Assembly: GCA_002742845.1 (NCBI GenBank)
Contig: DLUH01000001.1
Span: 182,038-246,037, forward strand
Source: Sulfurovum sp. UBA12169
Lineage (GTDB): Bacteria; Campylobacterota; Campylobacteria; Campylobacterales; Sulfurovaceae
Reading direction: 5' to 3'
DNA: 64,000 bases
Shown: positions 19,446-28,401 of the stretch, in pieces
How positions within the stretch are numbered: the stretch's first letter is position 1
Layout: the number at the start of each line of letters is the position of its first letter
Notes under the pieces: model-generated
Database searches by the model: none
What the model saw: only the letters and a program-made list of their open reading frames with translations
Told to the model about the DNA's origin: nothing
Translations under genes and position numbers: made by a program

Positions 19446-20342
19446 TCAATGCAAAAGGTATTGCACATAAAAAACGATCTTTGTGGTTTTGGCGGGTCTT
19501 GGATACTCTTTGTAGGCGATACGTATTACCTCAAGCGTATTTTCATCTAAAGCTGCGTATCCTATAGGTCTTTTGAGCTGAAGATTGGTAATATCCCCGT
19601 TGGGATGAAGGTTAAAAGAGACGATATTGGTGCCCTCCTGTTTTGTTTGTATCGCTACATCGGGGTATCCGTTTCTAGAAAGTGTATTTTGGGTGATGCG
19701 GTGTATCGTGCCAAGATTGTCTCGTATAAATTCTTTTTGAACCTGGCTGAAACCGTCAAATTCTCTGCCGTATAGTTGATTGATCATGTTGCCTGTCTGG
19801 TTGGAATTGTTAGATTTTGTTGCTCTGTACATCGAGGTTCCCGATCCCATAAGGGCGTTGGCAAGCGGATCTTTTGACGCTTTTGATATGGGACTTTTGG
19901 GACGAGTTGATTTGATTGTTGGTTTTGCTGTGTGCCGTGTCGCCTTCGTTTGAAAGATATTGTTTCTGATTTTTTTTACTTGTTTTTTTGTGATCTTGGT
20001 AGCATTGTTTTCACTGTTATCTTTTTGGGGGACGGCAAGACGCTTTTTTTGGTCTAAAATTTTTTTCTTAACGATAGGTTTTGCTGTCGGCACTTTATTT
20101 GGTTTTTTTTCCACAGGCTTTGCCCGGGGAGGTGTTATTGGTGCGTGCGCGGCTATAGGCTTGGGGGAGGGAGGCATAAACTGCGATAGATTTAGTGCAA
20201 TTTTTTCCTCTTTTGCCAAAGGAGGGGGCCGTAAGACAACCTTTTTAAAGGTCACCACAAAAAGCAGCAAAAGCAAAAGATGCAACAATAAAGAGAGCAA
20301 TACTCCTTTTAATGTTCTGATAATCGTCTCCTTAGTGCCCAT
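19446..20342 (-). CDS. TonB-family energy transducer
   Basis: About 298 residues. An N-terminal signal anchor (residues 10-32), a Pro/Lys-rich periplasm-spanning middle (VEKKPNK, PTAKPIVKKK and similar, residues 60-150), and a C-terminal TonB-like domain of about 80 residues (YPDVAIQTKQEGTNIVSFNLHPNGDI... ending in YVQYLLH). It would couple the proton-motive force to outer-membrane transport or act in envelope integrity. No exbB/exbD lie beside it. The ATG at 20342 is preferred to one six codons upstream because the longer form runs into the hemL promoter. Confidence 0.8.
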   Translation of the reverse strand: MGTKETIIRTLKGVLLSLLLHLLLLLLFVVTFKKVVLRPPPLAKEEKIALNLSQFMPPSPKPIAAHAPITPPRAKPVEKKPNKVPTAKPIVKKKILDQKKRLAVPQKDNSENNATKITKKQVKKIRNNIFQTKATRHTAKPTIKSTRPKSPISKASKDPLANALMGSGTSMYRATKSNNSNQTGNMINQLYGREFDGFSQVQKEFIRDNLGTIHRITQNTLSRNGYPDVAIQTKQEGTNIVSFNLHPNGDITNLQLKRPIGYAALDENTLEVIRIAYKEYPRPAKTTKIVFYVQYLLH

Positions 20343-20346
20343 AGTG

Positions 20347-20352
20347 TATAAT
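20347..20352 (+). promoter_or_regulatory. -10 element of hemL
   Basis: Perfect TATAAT 32 bases before the hemL ATG. It lies at the start of the divergent tonB gene, so the two promoters overlap or are very close. Confidence 0.4.
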
Positions 20353-20384
20353 CTTCGCAATTATACATAGATGAGGATTAATAG

Positions 20385-21677
20385 ATGGCATATGAAAAAA
20401 GTATAGCAGCATTCAAAGAAGCTTACAACGTGATACCCGGAGGTGTTGATTCGCCCGTACGTGCATTTAATGGAGTGGAAGGCACGCCGCCGTTTATAGA
20501 ATACGGAAAAGGAGGATATCTTTATGACATTGACGGCAACAGATACGTTGATTATGTGCAGAGTTGGGGACCGCTTATTTTTGGACATTGTGATAAGGAG
20601 ATCGAAGATGCGGTTATAGAAGCAGCCAAAAAAGGGTTGAGCTTTGGTGCGCCCACAACGATAGAGACTCGGCTGGCTGAAGAGATAGTCTCTCTTTTTG
20701 AGGGCATAGACAAGGTGCGATTTGTCAGTTCCGGCACAGAGGCGGTGATGTCTGCTATTAGGTTGGCACGAGGATTTACGAGCAGGGATAACATCGTAAA
20801 GTTTACGGGGTGTTATCATGGGCATTCCGATTCATTGCTGGTGCAGGCGGGATCGGGTCTGGCAACGTTCGGTGCGCCTTCAAGTCCCGGAGTGCCTGCT
20901 GATCTGACCAAACACACTTTGCTTGCTACATACAACGATATCGCGAGTGTTGAAAAATGCTTTGAAGATTCAAAAGAGGGTATTGCCTGTATCGTGATAG
21001 AGCCGATCGCAGGAAATATGGGACTGGTTCCTGCGGATGAATCTTTTTTGGAAGCACTTAGAAGAGTATGTGATGCCCATGGTACGCTTTTGATTTTTGA
21101 TGAAGTGATGAGCGGATTTAGAGCGTCACTTAAAGGAGCGCAGGGTATCACGTCTGTCAAGCCTGACATGGTTACTTTGGGTAAAGTCATCGGCGGGGGC
21201 ATGCCCGTAGGCGCGTTTGGTGCAAGAAAAGAGATTATGGCGCATCTTTCACCTGAAGGTCCGGTGTATCAGGCGGGAACACTGAGCGGAAATCCTGTTG
21301 CCATGGCAGCGGGATTTGCAAGTCTTAAAAAACTCAAAAAGAATCCCGCAATCTATGTAGAGCTGGGAAACAAAGCTAAAAAACTGATGGACGGTTTTAA
21401 AAAAGCAGCAAATGCAGCCGATATTCCTTTGGTCACAGATGTAAGAGGTTCCATGTTTGGTTTCTTTTTCTCTTCAAAACCGGTAAAAAATTTTAATGAC
21501 GCATTGGAAAACGATACGAAAATGTTTGCTAAATTTCATAAAGGAATGCTAGACAGAGGAATTTACCTTGCGTGCTCATCTTACGAAACCGGTTTTGTTT
21601 CCGCGGCAACAACAGATGAGATGATAGAAGAAACGATCAAGGCAGCCTATGAGGTGATGGCAAATATCAGCAAGTAA
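20385..21677 (+). CDS. hemL: glutamate-1-semialdehyde 2,1-aminomutase
   Basis: PLP enzyme of 430 residues that makes 5-aminolevulinate from glutamate-1-semialdehyde, the C5 route into haem. N-terminal [12 protein letters not shown] is diagnostic of the family, [15 protein letters not shown] binds PLP phosphate, and the catalytic lysine is in [18 protein letters not shown] (about residue 267). Length is normal. It precedes the atpZ pair by about 90 bases. Haem supply fits the several c-type cytochromes in the window. Confidence 0.95.
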   Translation: MAYEKSIAAFKEAYNVIPGGVDSPVRAFNGVEGTPPFIEYGKGGYLYDIDGNRYVDYVQSWGPLIFGHCDKEIEDAVIEAAKKGLSFGAPTTIETRLAEEIVSLFEGIDKVRFVSSGTEAVMSAIRLARGFTSRDNIVKFTGCYHGHSDSLLVQAGSGLATFGAPSSPGVPADLTKHTLLATYNDIASVEKCFEDSKEGIACIVIEPIAGNMGLVPADESFLEALRRVCDAHGTLLIFDEVMSGFRASLKGAQGITSVKPDMVTLGKVIGGGMPVGAFGARKEIMAHLSPEGPVYQAGTLSGNPVAMAAGFASLKKLKKNPAIYVELGNKAKKLMDGFKKAANAADIPLVTDVRGSMFGFFFSSKPVKNFNDALENDTKMFAKFHKGMLDRGIYLACSSYETGFVSAATTDEMIEETIKAAYEVMANISK

Positions 21678-21769
21678 AGATATCATCATCGTGAATTTAT
21701 ATCAAATTAAATACAACTGCTTTATGGATCCAGAATGGACTCAAGATAAAAAGCGCAAAGGAATTAACA

Positions 21770-22084
21770 GTGAACAATAATCAAGAAGACCCCGCGTTTA
21801 AAAAATTGGTAGATGCTGCCGACGGGCTGAGTCTGGGCATTTCCATGGTTGTGGCTGTGCTTATGGGTGTAGGTATTGGTCTTGGTCTGCAAAAGCTTAC
21901 GGGTGCAAATTGGACTCTTTGGATCGGAGTATTTATAGGTGTGGGTGCAGCGGTGCTGAATGTCTACAAGGCCTACGAAAAACAGAAAAGGTCTCTGGAT
22001 GAACTTGCAAACGATCCTAAATACCGATACAAAAAAGAACAGCAGGCCAAATATGACAATGAGGACGAGAATGACAGGTATTAG
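21770..22084 (+). CDS. AtpZ/AtpI-family membrane protein
   Basis: A 104-residue protein with two membrane helices (about 22-42 and 48-66) and the AtpZ signature GLSLGISMVVAVLMGVGIGLGLQKLTG. Such proteins accompany F-type ATP synthases, probably as assembly or Mg2+ transport factors. Here it is not beside the atp operon. It starts at GTG with AAAGGA eight bases before. The hydrophilic C-terminus overlaps the next gene by 14 bases, so they are co-translated. Confidence 0.78.
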   Translation: MNNNQEDPAFKKLVDAADGLSLGISMVVAVLMGVGIGLGLQKLTGANWTLWIGVFIGVGAAVLNVYKAYEKQKRSLDELANDPKYRYKKEQQAKYDNEDENDRY

Positions 22085-22625
22085 CAAAAAGATACTGAAA
22101 TTCCTTCTTATTGTAGATGCGGTACTGATAGCGGTTGGTATAATATTTTTTGATACCAAAGTATTTTACAGCATGCAGATTGGATTTATTACTTCAGTAT
22201 CGGTTATGCTGGCCTCTTTTATCAGTTATCGGCGTATGATTGCAGTTCGCGTCGAAAAAGAGATTATCACCATCGATGACAGCAAGGATACAATAGACAG
22301 AGTGGAAGATCCTTATGACCTTTATGACGACAAAGAAATCACACAAGCAGAAGAACAGTCTTTGGCTGAGACAGTCAAAGAGGAAAAGAAAAAACGCAAA
22401 GAAAACAGACGGTCACTTTTTGAGATCCTCAAAGATACAAAAGCAGCCCTCTCTGTCTACCGCCTAGGAGCCTATCTTCTTTTGGTGCTTGGTTTTTTAT
22501 ATTTGCAGCGTCACGAACTTTTACATATTCCCGGTTACCTTTTTGCATTAAGTTTGCCCCCTGTTATCATTGTCGCGATACTGTTGCGGGACAAAACAAA
22601 CCATAGCAAAGATACGATACAATAA
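22071..22625 (+). CDS. hypothetical membrane protein coupled to atpZ
   Basis: A 184-residue protein I do not recognise. Two hydrophobic helices lie near the N-terminus (residues 5-25 and 32-50), a long charged region rich in Glu/Lys follows (about 60-115, likely coiled), and two more helices lie near the end (about 130-150 and 155-172). The frame is open further upstream, but the ATG at 22071 has GAGGA before it and gives a clean membrane N-terminus. It overlaps atpZ and is followed by the amidase gene after 24 bases. Confidence 0.7.
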   Translation: MTGISKKILKFLLIVDAVLIAVGIIFFDTKVFYSMQIGFITSVSVMLASFISYRRMIAVRVEKEIITIDDSKDTIDRVEDPYDLYDDKEITQAEEQSLAETVKEEKKKRKENRRSLFEILKDTKAALSVYRLGAYLLLVLGFLYLQRHELLHIPGYLFALSLPPVIIVAILLRDKTNHSKDTIQ

Positions 22626-22649
22626 TCTCAACTCCCATTAGGATACATT

Positions 22650-23333
22650 TTGAAAAAAATATTTTTATTATTGCTTGCTTCTTGCGCACTGATTCAGGCT
22701 CAAGAGTCCGCATCTCAAACTTTACAAATTGTCGATAAACCCATAGTATTCACCCAAAAGCGTATAGCCATGACAAAAGAGTACATCAAATCAAGTTATG
22801 GCTTGGACGTTAAGGATATCGCAATCACACCCCGAATTATCGTGCTTCATTGGACGGCGGAGATGGATTTTGAACGCTCGTTCAACCGTTTAAATCCAGA
22901 ACTTCTTTTAAGTGACCGCAAAGATATCCTGAAGGCAGGCGCCTTGAATGTTTCGTCCCATTTTATGGTTGACCGTGACGGCACTGTCTATCGGTTGATG
23001 CCTGAAAACTGGATGGCAAGGCATGTCATCGGACTAAACTATTCAAGCATCGGAATTGAAAATATTGGCGGAAAAGGCAATCAGGCCGAAGACCTCACGC
23101 CCGCGCAGCTCAGATCCAACATCGCTTTGGTTAGATATTTGAAAAAGAAATATCCGAGTATCGAGTACATGATAGGGCATTATGAATACACCCGGATGGA
23201 GCATACTCCCCTATGGCTGGAAAAAGACACAAGCTATAGAACCATTAAAGCAGATCCGGGTCCCAAGTTTATGAATGCGGTCAGGTCAGCCGTGAAAGAG
23301 CTTCAGCTTAAAACACCTCCAAAAGACCGATAG
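22650..23333 (+). CDS. N-acetylmuramoyl-L-alanine amidase (Ami_2/PGRP-type)
   Basis: A 227-residue zinc amidase that cuts the bond between MurNAc and the stem peptide. It has a Sec signal peptide (residues 1-17, ending IQAQ), so it acts in the periplasm. Family motifs: IVLHWTA (zinc His), SSHFMVDRDGTVYRLMPENWMARH, and NYSSIGIENIGG, the usual Ami_2 core. It overlaps the following symporter gene by one base (TAGTG). The neighbourhood (symporter, anmK, amgK, murU) suggests it frees the sugar from muropeptides for uptake; this is inference. Confidence 0.88.
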   Translation: MKKIFLLLLASCALIQAQESASQTLQIVDKPIVFTQKRIAMTKEYIKSSYGLDVKDIAITPRIIVLHWTAEMDFERSFNRLNPELLLSDRKDILKAGALNVSSHFMVDRDGTVYRLMPENWMARHVIGLNYSSIGIENIGGKGNQAEDLTPAQLRSNIALVRYLKKKYPSIEYMIGHYEYTRMEHTPLWLEKDTSYRTIKADPGPKFMNAVRSAVKELQLKTPPKDR

Positions 23334-24847
23334 TGCACTCAGCGTTTGCAACCCCGGACTGGGTGATCTTTGGTATCTATTTTCTTCTGGTAATCGTCTC
23401 ATCGGTTTGGCTCAGCAGAGTAAAGGTTAAAACGAGCAGAGATTATTTCGTCAGTGAAAAATCCCTTCCGATGTTCGCAGTTGCCATCTCTGTTCTTGCC
23501 ACTTCGCAATCGGCTGCTACGTTTTTGGGAGCTCCGGAATCTTCATACGGCAATAATCTCACCTTTGTAGGTTTCTTCTTTTCTGCTCTTTTGGCAGTCG
23601 TCATAGTGGCAAAAGTATTGGTACCTAGATTTTACGAGATAGGCGCTATCACGGTTTATGAACTCTTGGAAAAGAGATATAGTCCGCGAGCCAAAAGAGA
23701 TGCCGGGATGATGTTTTTAGTCGGCAGATTATTTGCCAGCGGAGCAAGGCTGTATATCGGGGCTTTGGCTGTATCAATGATACTTTTTAGCGATATAGCG
23801 GCAACTCATATACTATTTGCCATTATTATTCTTATGTCGGGGTCATTGGGATATGCCTATTTTGGCGGTATCAAGTCTATCATCATAGCCGACATCGTTC
23901 AAGTCGTCATCTATATGGGTGCTGCGCTATTTATCATTTATCATCTTTTTGGTGCTCTTGGCGGTGATATCGGAGTGATCTATTCTGCACTGGAGGCAAG
24001 CGACAAGCTCAAGATAATCGATTTTTCTCTTACGGGAAGTTATAACTTTTGGGCTTTGATAAGCGGTTTGCTTCTTTTGAATATCGCAGCATACGGACTC
24101 GATCAGGATATGACACAGCGTATCCTCACCTGCAAAGATAAAAACGAAGGAGCAAAGTCGCTCATCGTCTCCATCCTCATCACCATACCTACCGCGTTTT
24201 TGTTTTTGGTTATCGGACTGTTGTTGTATCTGTTTTATCAGCATCCTGAGCTCTCCGGTTTTGGCAATGAGATAGACCAAAGCTTTGCAGGCGAGAAAAT
24301 AGCTATCTTTATGACCTATATCCTTCATGAGCTTCCTGACGGCTTCAAAGCGCTTGCGACTATCGGTGTGGTTGCGACGACATTTACGAGTACGAGTTCA
24401 GTTCTTGGGGCGATGTCATCTGTGGCGGTGACGGATATCTATAAGCCGATGTTTGAGGGTAAAAGCGAGAAGCATTATCTGAAAGCTTCCAGAGCAGGGG
24501 TGCTTCTCTCTGCGCTGCTTCTATCGCTCATGGCAATACTCAGCTACTATTGGCAGAGATCCAGCGATATCCCGCTCCTTGACTTTGCACTTGGGGTAAT
24601 GGTGTTCGCGTACGCTGGATTGCTAGGAGTTTTTGGTGCGGCTCTATGGACCAAAAGAGGTGATGAGAGAAGTGTGCGATACGCACTTCTGGGCGGATTT
24701 ATGACAGTTCTGTTCTTGCAGCCGTATATCACAGAAACATTGTTTGATTTTGCTATTAATTTCTCAGCGCAGATCATCATCGGAACTGTTGTTTCTTTTG
24801 GGATTATGATGATAGGGAAGGGTAGCGGTACTATTGGCCAGAAATAA
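23333..24847 (+). CDS. sodium:solute symporter (SSS family)
   Basis: A 504-residue transporter with about 13 membrane helices and the SSS-family features: RDYFVSEKSLPMFAVAISVLATSQSAATFLGAPE in helices 1-2 and the GLDQDMTQRIL stretch in the central region. The start is a GTG overlapping the TAG of the amidase gene. The substrate cannot be read from sequence. Its coupling to the amidase and its place just upstream of anmK-amgK-murU make an amino sugar such as anhydroMurNAc, MurNAc or a sialic-acid-like compound the best guess. Confidence 0.85.
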   Translation: MHSAFATPDWVIFGIYFLLVIVSSVWLSRVKVKTSRDYFVSEKSLPMFAVAISVLATSQSAATFLGAPESSYGNNLTFVGFFFSALLAVVIVAKVLVPRFYEIGAITVYELLEKRYSPRAKRDAGMMFLVGRLFASGARLYIGALAVSMILFSDIAATHILFAIIILMSGSLGYAYFGGIKSIIIADIVQVVIYMGAALFIIYHLFGALGGDIGVIYSALEASDKLKIIDFSLTGSYNFWALISGLLLLNIAAYGLDQDMTQRILTCKDKNEGAKSLIVSILITIPTAFLFLVIGLLLYLFYQHPELSGFGNEIDQSFAGEKIAIFMTYILHELPDGFKALATIGVVATTFTSTSSVLGAMSSVAVTDIYKPMFEGKSEKHYLKASRAGVLLSALLLSLMAILSYYWQRSSDIPLLDFALGVMVFAYAGLLGVFGAALWTKRGDERSVRYALLGGFMTVLFLQPYITETLFDFAINFSAQIIIGTVVSFGIMMIGKGSGTIGQK

Positions 24848-24980
24848 TCGCATAAAGACACGGACTCCTTAGCCGGCATGACAAGCATATGCCAATGCTA
24901 ATCACAAAATGTAATTTCACCTCAATCAAGTAGAGAAAACTTTCGCCAATACTAACCATTAAAACAAATTTCCCTTACGA

Positions 24981-24986
24981 TATAAT
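24981..24986 (+). promoter_or_regulatory. -10 element of anmK
   Basis: Perfect TATAAT 30 bases before the anmK ATG. It suggests the anmK group can be transcribed separately from the symporter gene. Confidence 0.5.
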
Positions 24987-25015
24987 GATATCCATATAAA
25001 CGAATAAGGATACGG

Positions 25016-26221
25016 ATGGGTGAGCTGTACATTGGCGTGATGAGCGGAACATCATTGGATGGTATAGATATATCACTGTGCGAAGTAGATGAGAACCGCT
25101 GCAAACTCATCACGTTTGAGAGCTATCCTTATGAGCTTAACGATGAAGTTTTGGAAATTATACATAGCAATGTGCATATCTCCAAGATAGGCGAGTGTGA
25201 TCATCGCCTGGGACTCATGTATGCCAAAGCGATTAATAGCTTTTTGAACAAATACAATATCCTAAAAGATACCATAAAAGCCATAGGATTGCACGGACAA
25301 ACTGTGTGGCATGAGCCAAATAAATACTTTACTATGCAGCTGGGCGATCCAAATATAGTGGCGTTTCAAACCGGACTAACCGTAGCAGCGGACTTTAGAC
25401 GAAAAGATATGGCGGCAGACGGGCAGGGGGCGCCGTTTGCTCCGGCGTTTCATGCATTTTTATTTGGCGCTAGCGGTAAAAAAACAGCAGTTGTCAATAT
25501 CGGCGGCATGGCAAATATCTCAGTACTTGATGAGCAAGTGAAAGGGTATGATACGGGGTGCGGCAATGTACTGCTTGACAGTTGGTGTCAAAAACATTTG
25601 GGCAAGAGTTACGATAAAGATGGCTCTTGGGCTAGAAGCGGTGAGTTAAGCGAATCACTTTTAAAAGAGTTTTTGAGTGATGAGTATTTTGCCAAAAGTT
25701 ATCCAAAAAGCACAGGCAGAGAGTATTTCAATCTCGCATGGATTGAAGAAAAGATGCGTAGAATGGATTCCTGCCTGCGCAGGAATGACAACAACCCGTC
25801 ATCCTCGGGCTTGACCCGGGGATCCAAAGAGATCTTGAAACAAGTTTGGGATGACAGTCGTGCGGATTCGCGCCTGCGCAGGAATGACGATTTGTTGAAG
25901 CACTATAAACCTCAAGATATCCAAAGAACACTTTTGGAATTGACAGCCAAAACTATCGCCAATGAAGTGCAAAAATTTAAGAGACAAAGAGTTGTTTTGT
26001 GCGGCGGCGGAGCTAAAAATAGTTTTCTCACCCAAAGGCTTCATAGTTTGTTGGCGTCTGTCGAAGTTGTGAGTTCTGACAGCCTTGGAATAAGCAGTGA
26101 AGCGATGGAGTCTATGATGATGGCATGGCTGGCTCACAAGAGAGTGAGAAGCGAAAAAGTAGATCTAAAAGACGTAACGGGCGCAAGTGCCAATGCGGTA
26201 TTGGGCGGGCTTTATGTATAA
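25016..26221 (+). CDS. anmK: anhydro-N-acetylmuramic acid kinase, with in-frame repeat insertion
   Basis: Cytosolic kinase that opens the 1,6-anhydro ring of anhydroMurNAc and phosphorylates it to MurNAc-6-phosphate. Motifs: GVMSGTSLDGID (residues 7-18), GLHGQTVWHEP, TVAADFRRKDMAADGQGAPFAP and the late CGGGAKN. It is 401 residues against about 370 in E. coli. The excess is a roughly 43-residue block (about 249-291) encoded by a dispersed palindromic repeat, inserted without breaking the frame. The rest of the domain continues normally (QDIQRTLLELTAKTIANEV), so the enzyme may still work. Confidence 0.92.
   Translation: MGELYIGVMSGTSLDGIDISLCEVDENRCKLITFESYPYELNDEVLEIIHSNVHISKIGECDHRLGLMYAKAINSFLNKYNILKDTIKAIGLHGQTVWHEPNKYFTMQLGDPNIVAFQTGLTVAADFRRKDMAADGQGAPFAPAFHAFLFGASGKKTAVVNIGGMANISVLDEQVKGYDTGCGNVLLDSWCQKHLGKSYDKDGSWARSGELSESLLKEFLSDEYFAKSYPKSTGREYFNLAWIEEKMRRMDSCLRRNDNNPSSSGLTRGSKEILKQVWDDSRADSRLRRNDDLLKHYKPQDIQRTLLELTAKTIANEVQKFKRQRVVLCGGGAKNSFLTQRLHSLLASVEVVSSDSLGISSEAMESMMMAWLAHKRVRSEKVDLKDVTGASANAVLGGLYV
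25764..25890. repeat. dispersed palindromic repeat inside anmK
   Basis: About 127 bases. Two near-identical units (25766-25790 and 25865-25889), each with the palindromic core CCTGCGCAGGAATGAC, flank a third palindromic block near 25799-25830 built on TCGGGCTTGACCCGGG. The left unit is an 8-bp-arm stem, ATTCCTGC / GCAGGAAT. Such sequences recur between genes in many bacterial genomes. Here one sits in a coding frame and translates as MDSCLRRND...SGLTRGS...DSRLRRND. Confidence 0.8.
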
Positions 26222-26280
26222 TACTTTTCATTAACTAATGGCTTAGCGAATCTTCTTGAAAGGGTACAGCTTTAAGAAAA

Positions 26281-27315
26281 ATGATAAAAAATGACAAAGA
26301 GACAAGGGATAAACGATATATGGCTGAGGGTATAAAATCATGGCTTCAAGATATCGGATGGAATGAGTGGAGCATAGAAACAGCCTCTAGCGATGCGAGC
26401 TTTAGATCATACTACCGTCTTAGAAAACTGCATGATTTTACGATTGATCAGCAGTCAGTTAGCCGGGAAACCAAAAAACAAGAACCTCCCACCTGCATAG
26501 TGATGGACTCCTCTTTGATGCCTGAGAGTTTGATGATGTTTATTGATATCACTGAAAGGCTTTTGGCCGCCGGCGTCCGTGTTCCCTATATAATAGTAAA
26601 AAATATAAAAAAAGGCTATCTTATTCTTGAGGATTTTGGAAGCACGCATTATTTTGATGTTTTAAATAAAAAGAATTACCATACGCTTTACCAAAAAGCC
26701 ATTGACGAGATCATCAAGATGCAGCATGCCAACACAAAAGGCTTGCCGTTTTATGATGAAAATTTTTTACATTTTGAAATGGCATTGATGCAAGAATGGT
26801 ATCTTGAAAAATATTTAAAAATATCAATAGCAAAAGAACACCAGGATATTATTAACGAAGCACTCAAAAAAATAGTCCAAGTGGTACTTGAGCAGCCACA
26901 GGGGGTTTTTGTCCACCGCGATTTTCATTCGCGCAATATCATGCTGCCCTCCGAAGACAAGATAGGGATCATAGACTATCAGGATGCAAGGGCGGGAGCC
27001 ATCACCTATGACCTGGTTTCGCTTCTGAGGGACTGTTATGTTGAGATTGACGCAAAAGAGGTTGAAAGACTGGCACTCTATTATCGTGACAGCATCGGTT
27101 TGGATATTGATGATGCTACTTTTATCAAATGGTTTGATTTTATGGGATTACAGCGACACATTAAGGTATTGGGTATTTTCAGCAGGCTGCATTTGCGTGA
27201 TGGAAAAGACGGGTATTTAAAGGATATTCCTTTGACGCTCAAGTATATTTTGGAGACAGGCTCGAAATACAATGAAACAAAGATGTTTGTATCGTTACTT
27301 CAAGGTTTGTTATAG
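26281..27315 (+). CDS. amgK: N-acetylmuramate/N-acetylglucosamine anomeric kinase
   Basis: Aminoglycoside-phosphotransferase-fold kinase of 344 residues that phosphorylates MurNAc at C1 in the Pseudomonas-type cell-wall recycling route. The kinase catalytic loop HRDFHSRNIM (about residues 217-226) and the metal motif IIDYQDARAGAITYDLVSLLRDCY are clear, and both are typical of AmgK. A start 13 codons later (ATG at 26320, MAEGIKSWL) has AAGGG upstream and is also possible. The assignment rests on fold motifs plus the murU neighbour; a choline-kinase-like role is less likely. Confidence 0.85.
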   Translation: MIKNDKETRDKRYMAEGIKSWLQDIGWNEWSIETASSDASFRSYYRLRKLHDFTIDQQSVSRETKKQEPPTCIVMDSSLMPESLMMFIDITERLLAAGVRVPYIIVKNIKKGYLILEDFGSTHYFDVLNKKNYHTLYQKAIDEIIKMQHANTKGLPFYDENFLHFEMALMQEWYLEKYLKISIAKEHQDIINEALKKIVQVVLEQPQGVFVHRDFHSRNIMLPSEDKIGIIDYQDARAGAITYDLVSLLRDCYVEIDAKEVERLALYYRDSIGLDIDDATFIKWFDFMGLQRHIKVLGIFSRLHLRDGKDGYLKDIPLTLKYILETGSKYNETKMFVSLLQGLL

Positions 27316-27502
27316 ATGATAGTTTTTATATGTTTTTGTGTTCAATATTTTTGCCGATACACGTAGGGGGAAAGCGAACCGGAAAATAAAATACAAAGAA
27401 CGGTGACGCCTTTTGTCTATTTTTTCTAAAAAAATCGAAACCGGACACAAAGGCAGCACAAGTATTTTTTAAAATACAAATTAAAGCTTTAAAAGGAATA
27501 AA

Positions 27503-28171
27503 ATGAAAGCAATGATACTTGCAGCGGGTCGCGGCGAACGGATGAGGCCACTCACGGATGAGATGCCAAAACCACTACTTGAAGTTGGCGGTATCCCGCT
27601 CATTGTGTGGCATCTTGAAAGACTGGCACATGACGGATTTAAAGAGATCGTTATCAATATTGCGCATTTGGGCTACCGCATACCTAAGGCTTTGGGTGAC
27701 GGCTCGCAGTGGGGCGTAAAGATAACTTACAGCGATGAACAAGAAGAGGGGGCACTGGAAAGTGCAGGGGGTATCGTCAAAGCCTTGCCTTTGCTTGGGG
27801 ATGAAACATTCTTAGTACTCAATGGCGATATCTGGTCTGACTATGACTTTAAGCAGGATAAAAAGCTCAAAGAGGGCATCTTGGCGCATTTGATTCTCGT
27901 GCCCAACCCCGAACACAATCCAAAAGGGGATTTTGCTCTAGAGGATGGTTTTGTGACTGATGCCAAAGCATATACTTTTTCAGGCATTGGTTACTACTCC
28001 CCAAAATTTTTTAAGGATGTTCCTTATGGCAAAAATGCCTTGGCTCCTTTGCTAAGATCTGCAATGAGGGAGATGAAAGTTACAGGTGAACTCTATGAGG
28101 GTGAATGGCTTGACATAGGAACCCCTCAGAGACTTGAACTTTTGAATGTGCAGTTAATCAATCGGTATTAG
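27503..28171 (+). CDS. murU: N-acetylmuramate-1-phosphate uridylyltransferase
   Basis: A 222-residue nucleotidyltransferase that makes UDP-MurNAc from MurNAc-1-phosphate and UTP, bypassing de novo MurA/MurB synthesis and hence fosfomycin. The N-terminal signature MILAAGRGERMRPLTDEMPKPLL is that of sugar-1-phosphate nucleotidylyltransferases, with the metal site LVLNGDIWSD (about residues 105-114). It is shorter than GlmU or RmlA and matches MurU length. AAAGGA precedes the ATG. It lies 187 bases after amgK with a structured gap between. Confidence 0.87.
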   Translation: MKAMILAAGRGERMRPLTDEMPKPLLEVGGIPLIVWHLERLAHDGFKEIVINIAHLGYRIPKALGDGSQWGVKITYSDEQEEGALESAGGIVKALPLLGDETFLVLNGDIWSDYDFKQDKKLKEGILAHLILVPNPEHNPKGDFALEDGFVTDAKAYTFSGIGYYSPKFFKDVPYGKNALAPLLRSAMREMKVTGELYEGEWLDIGTPQRLELLNVQLINRY

Positions 28172-28198
28172 ATAAAAACGATGCTTTGGCTTATGAAA

Positions 28199-28230
28199 AT
28201 ATGGGACTGTTTAAAATCCCATATCGTTTT
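28199..28230 (+). terminator. probable terminator of murU
   Basis: 8-bp arms ATATGGGA / TCCCATAT with a 10-base loop, followed by CGTTTT. An outer pairing (28171-28182 with 28222-28232) could extend the stem. It lies 28 bases after the murU stop and faces the convergent arsB. Confidence 0.5.
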
Positions 28231-28401
28231 ATCAGGATATCTTTTCTTAACTTTTTTCTATAAGCTTCTTTTTGCTGTTGTTGCACCGCCAATAAACAAC
28301 GCCAAAGCAATAATATAATCATGAGACGGGAAAGTGACTATAAAACAATTTTTTATTTCAGCCCCCCCTCTCGCTGATAATGCAGATAGATATCTGCCAA
28401 T

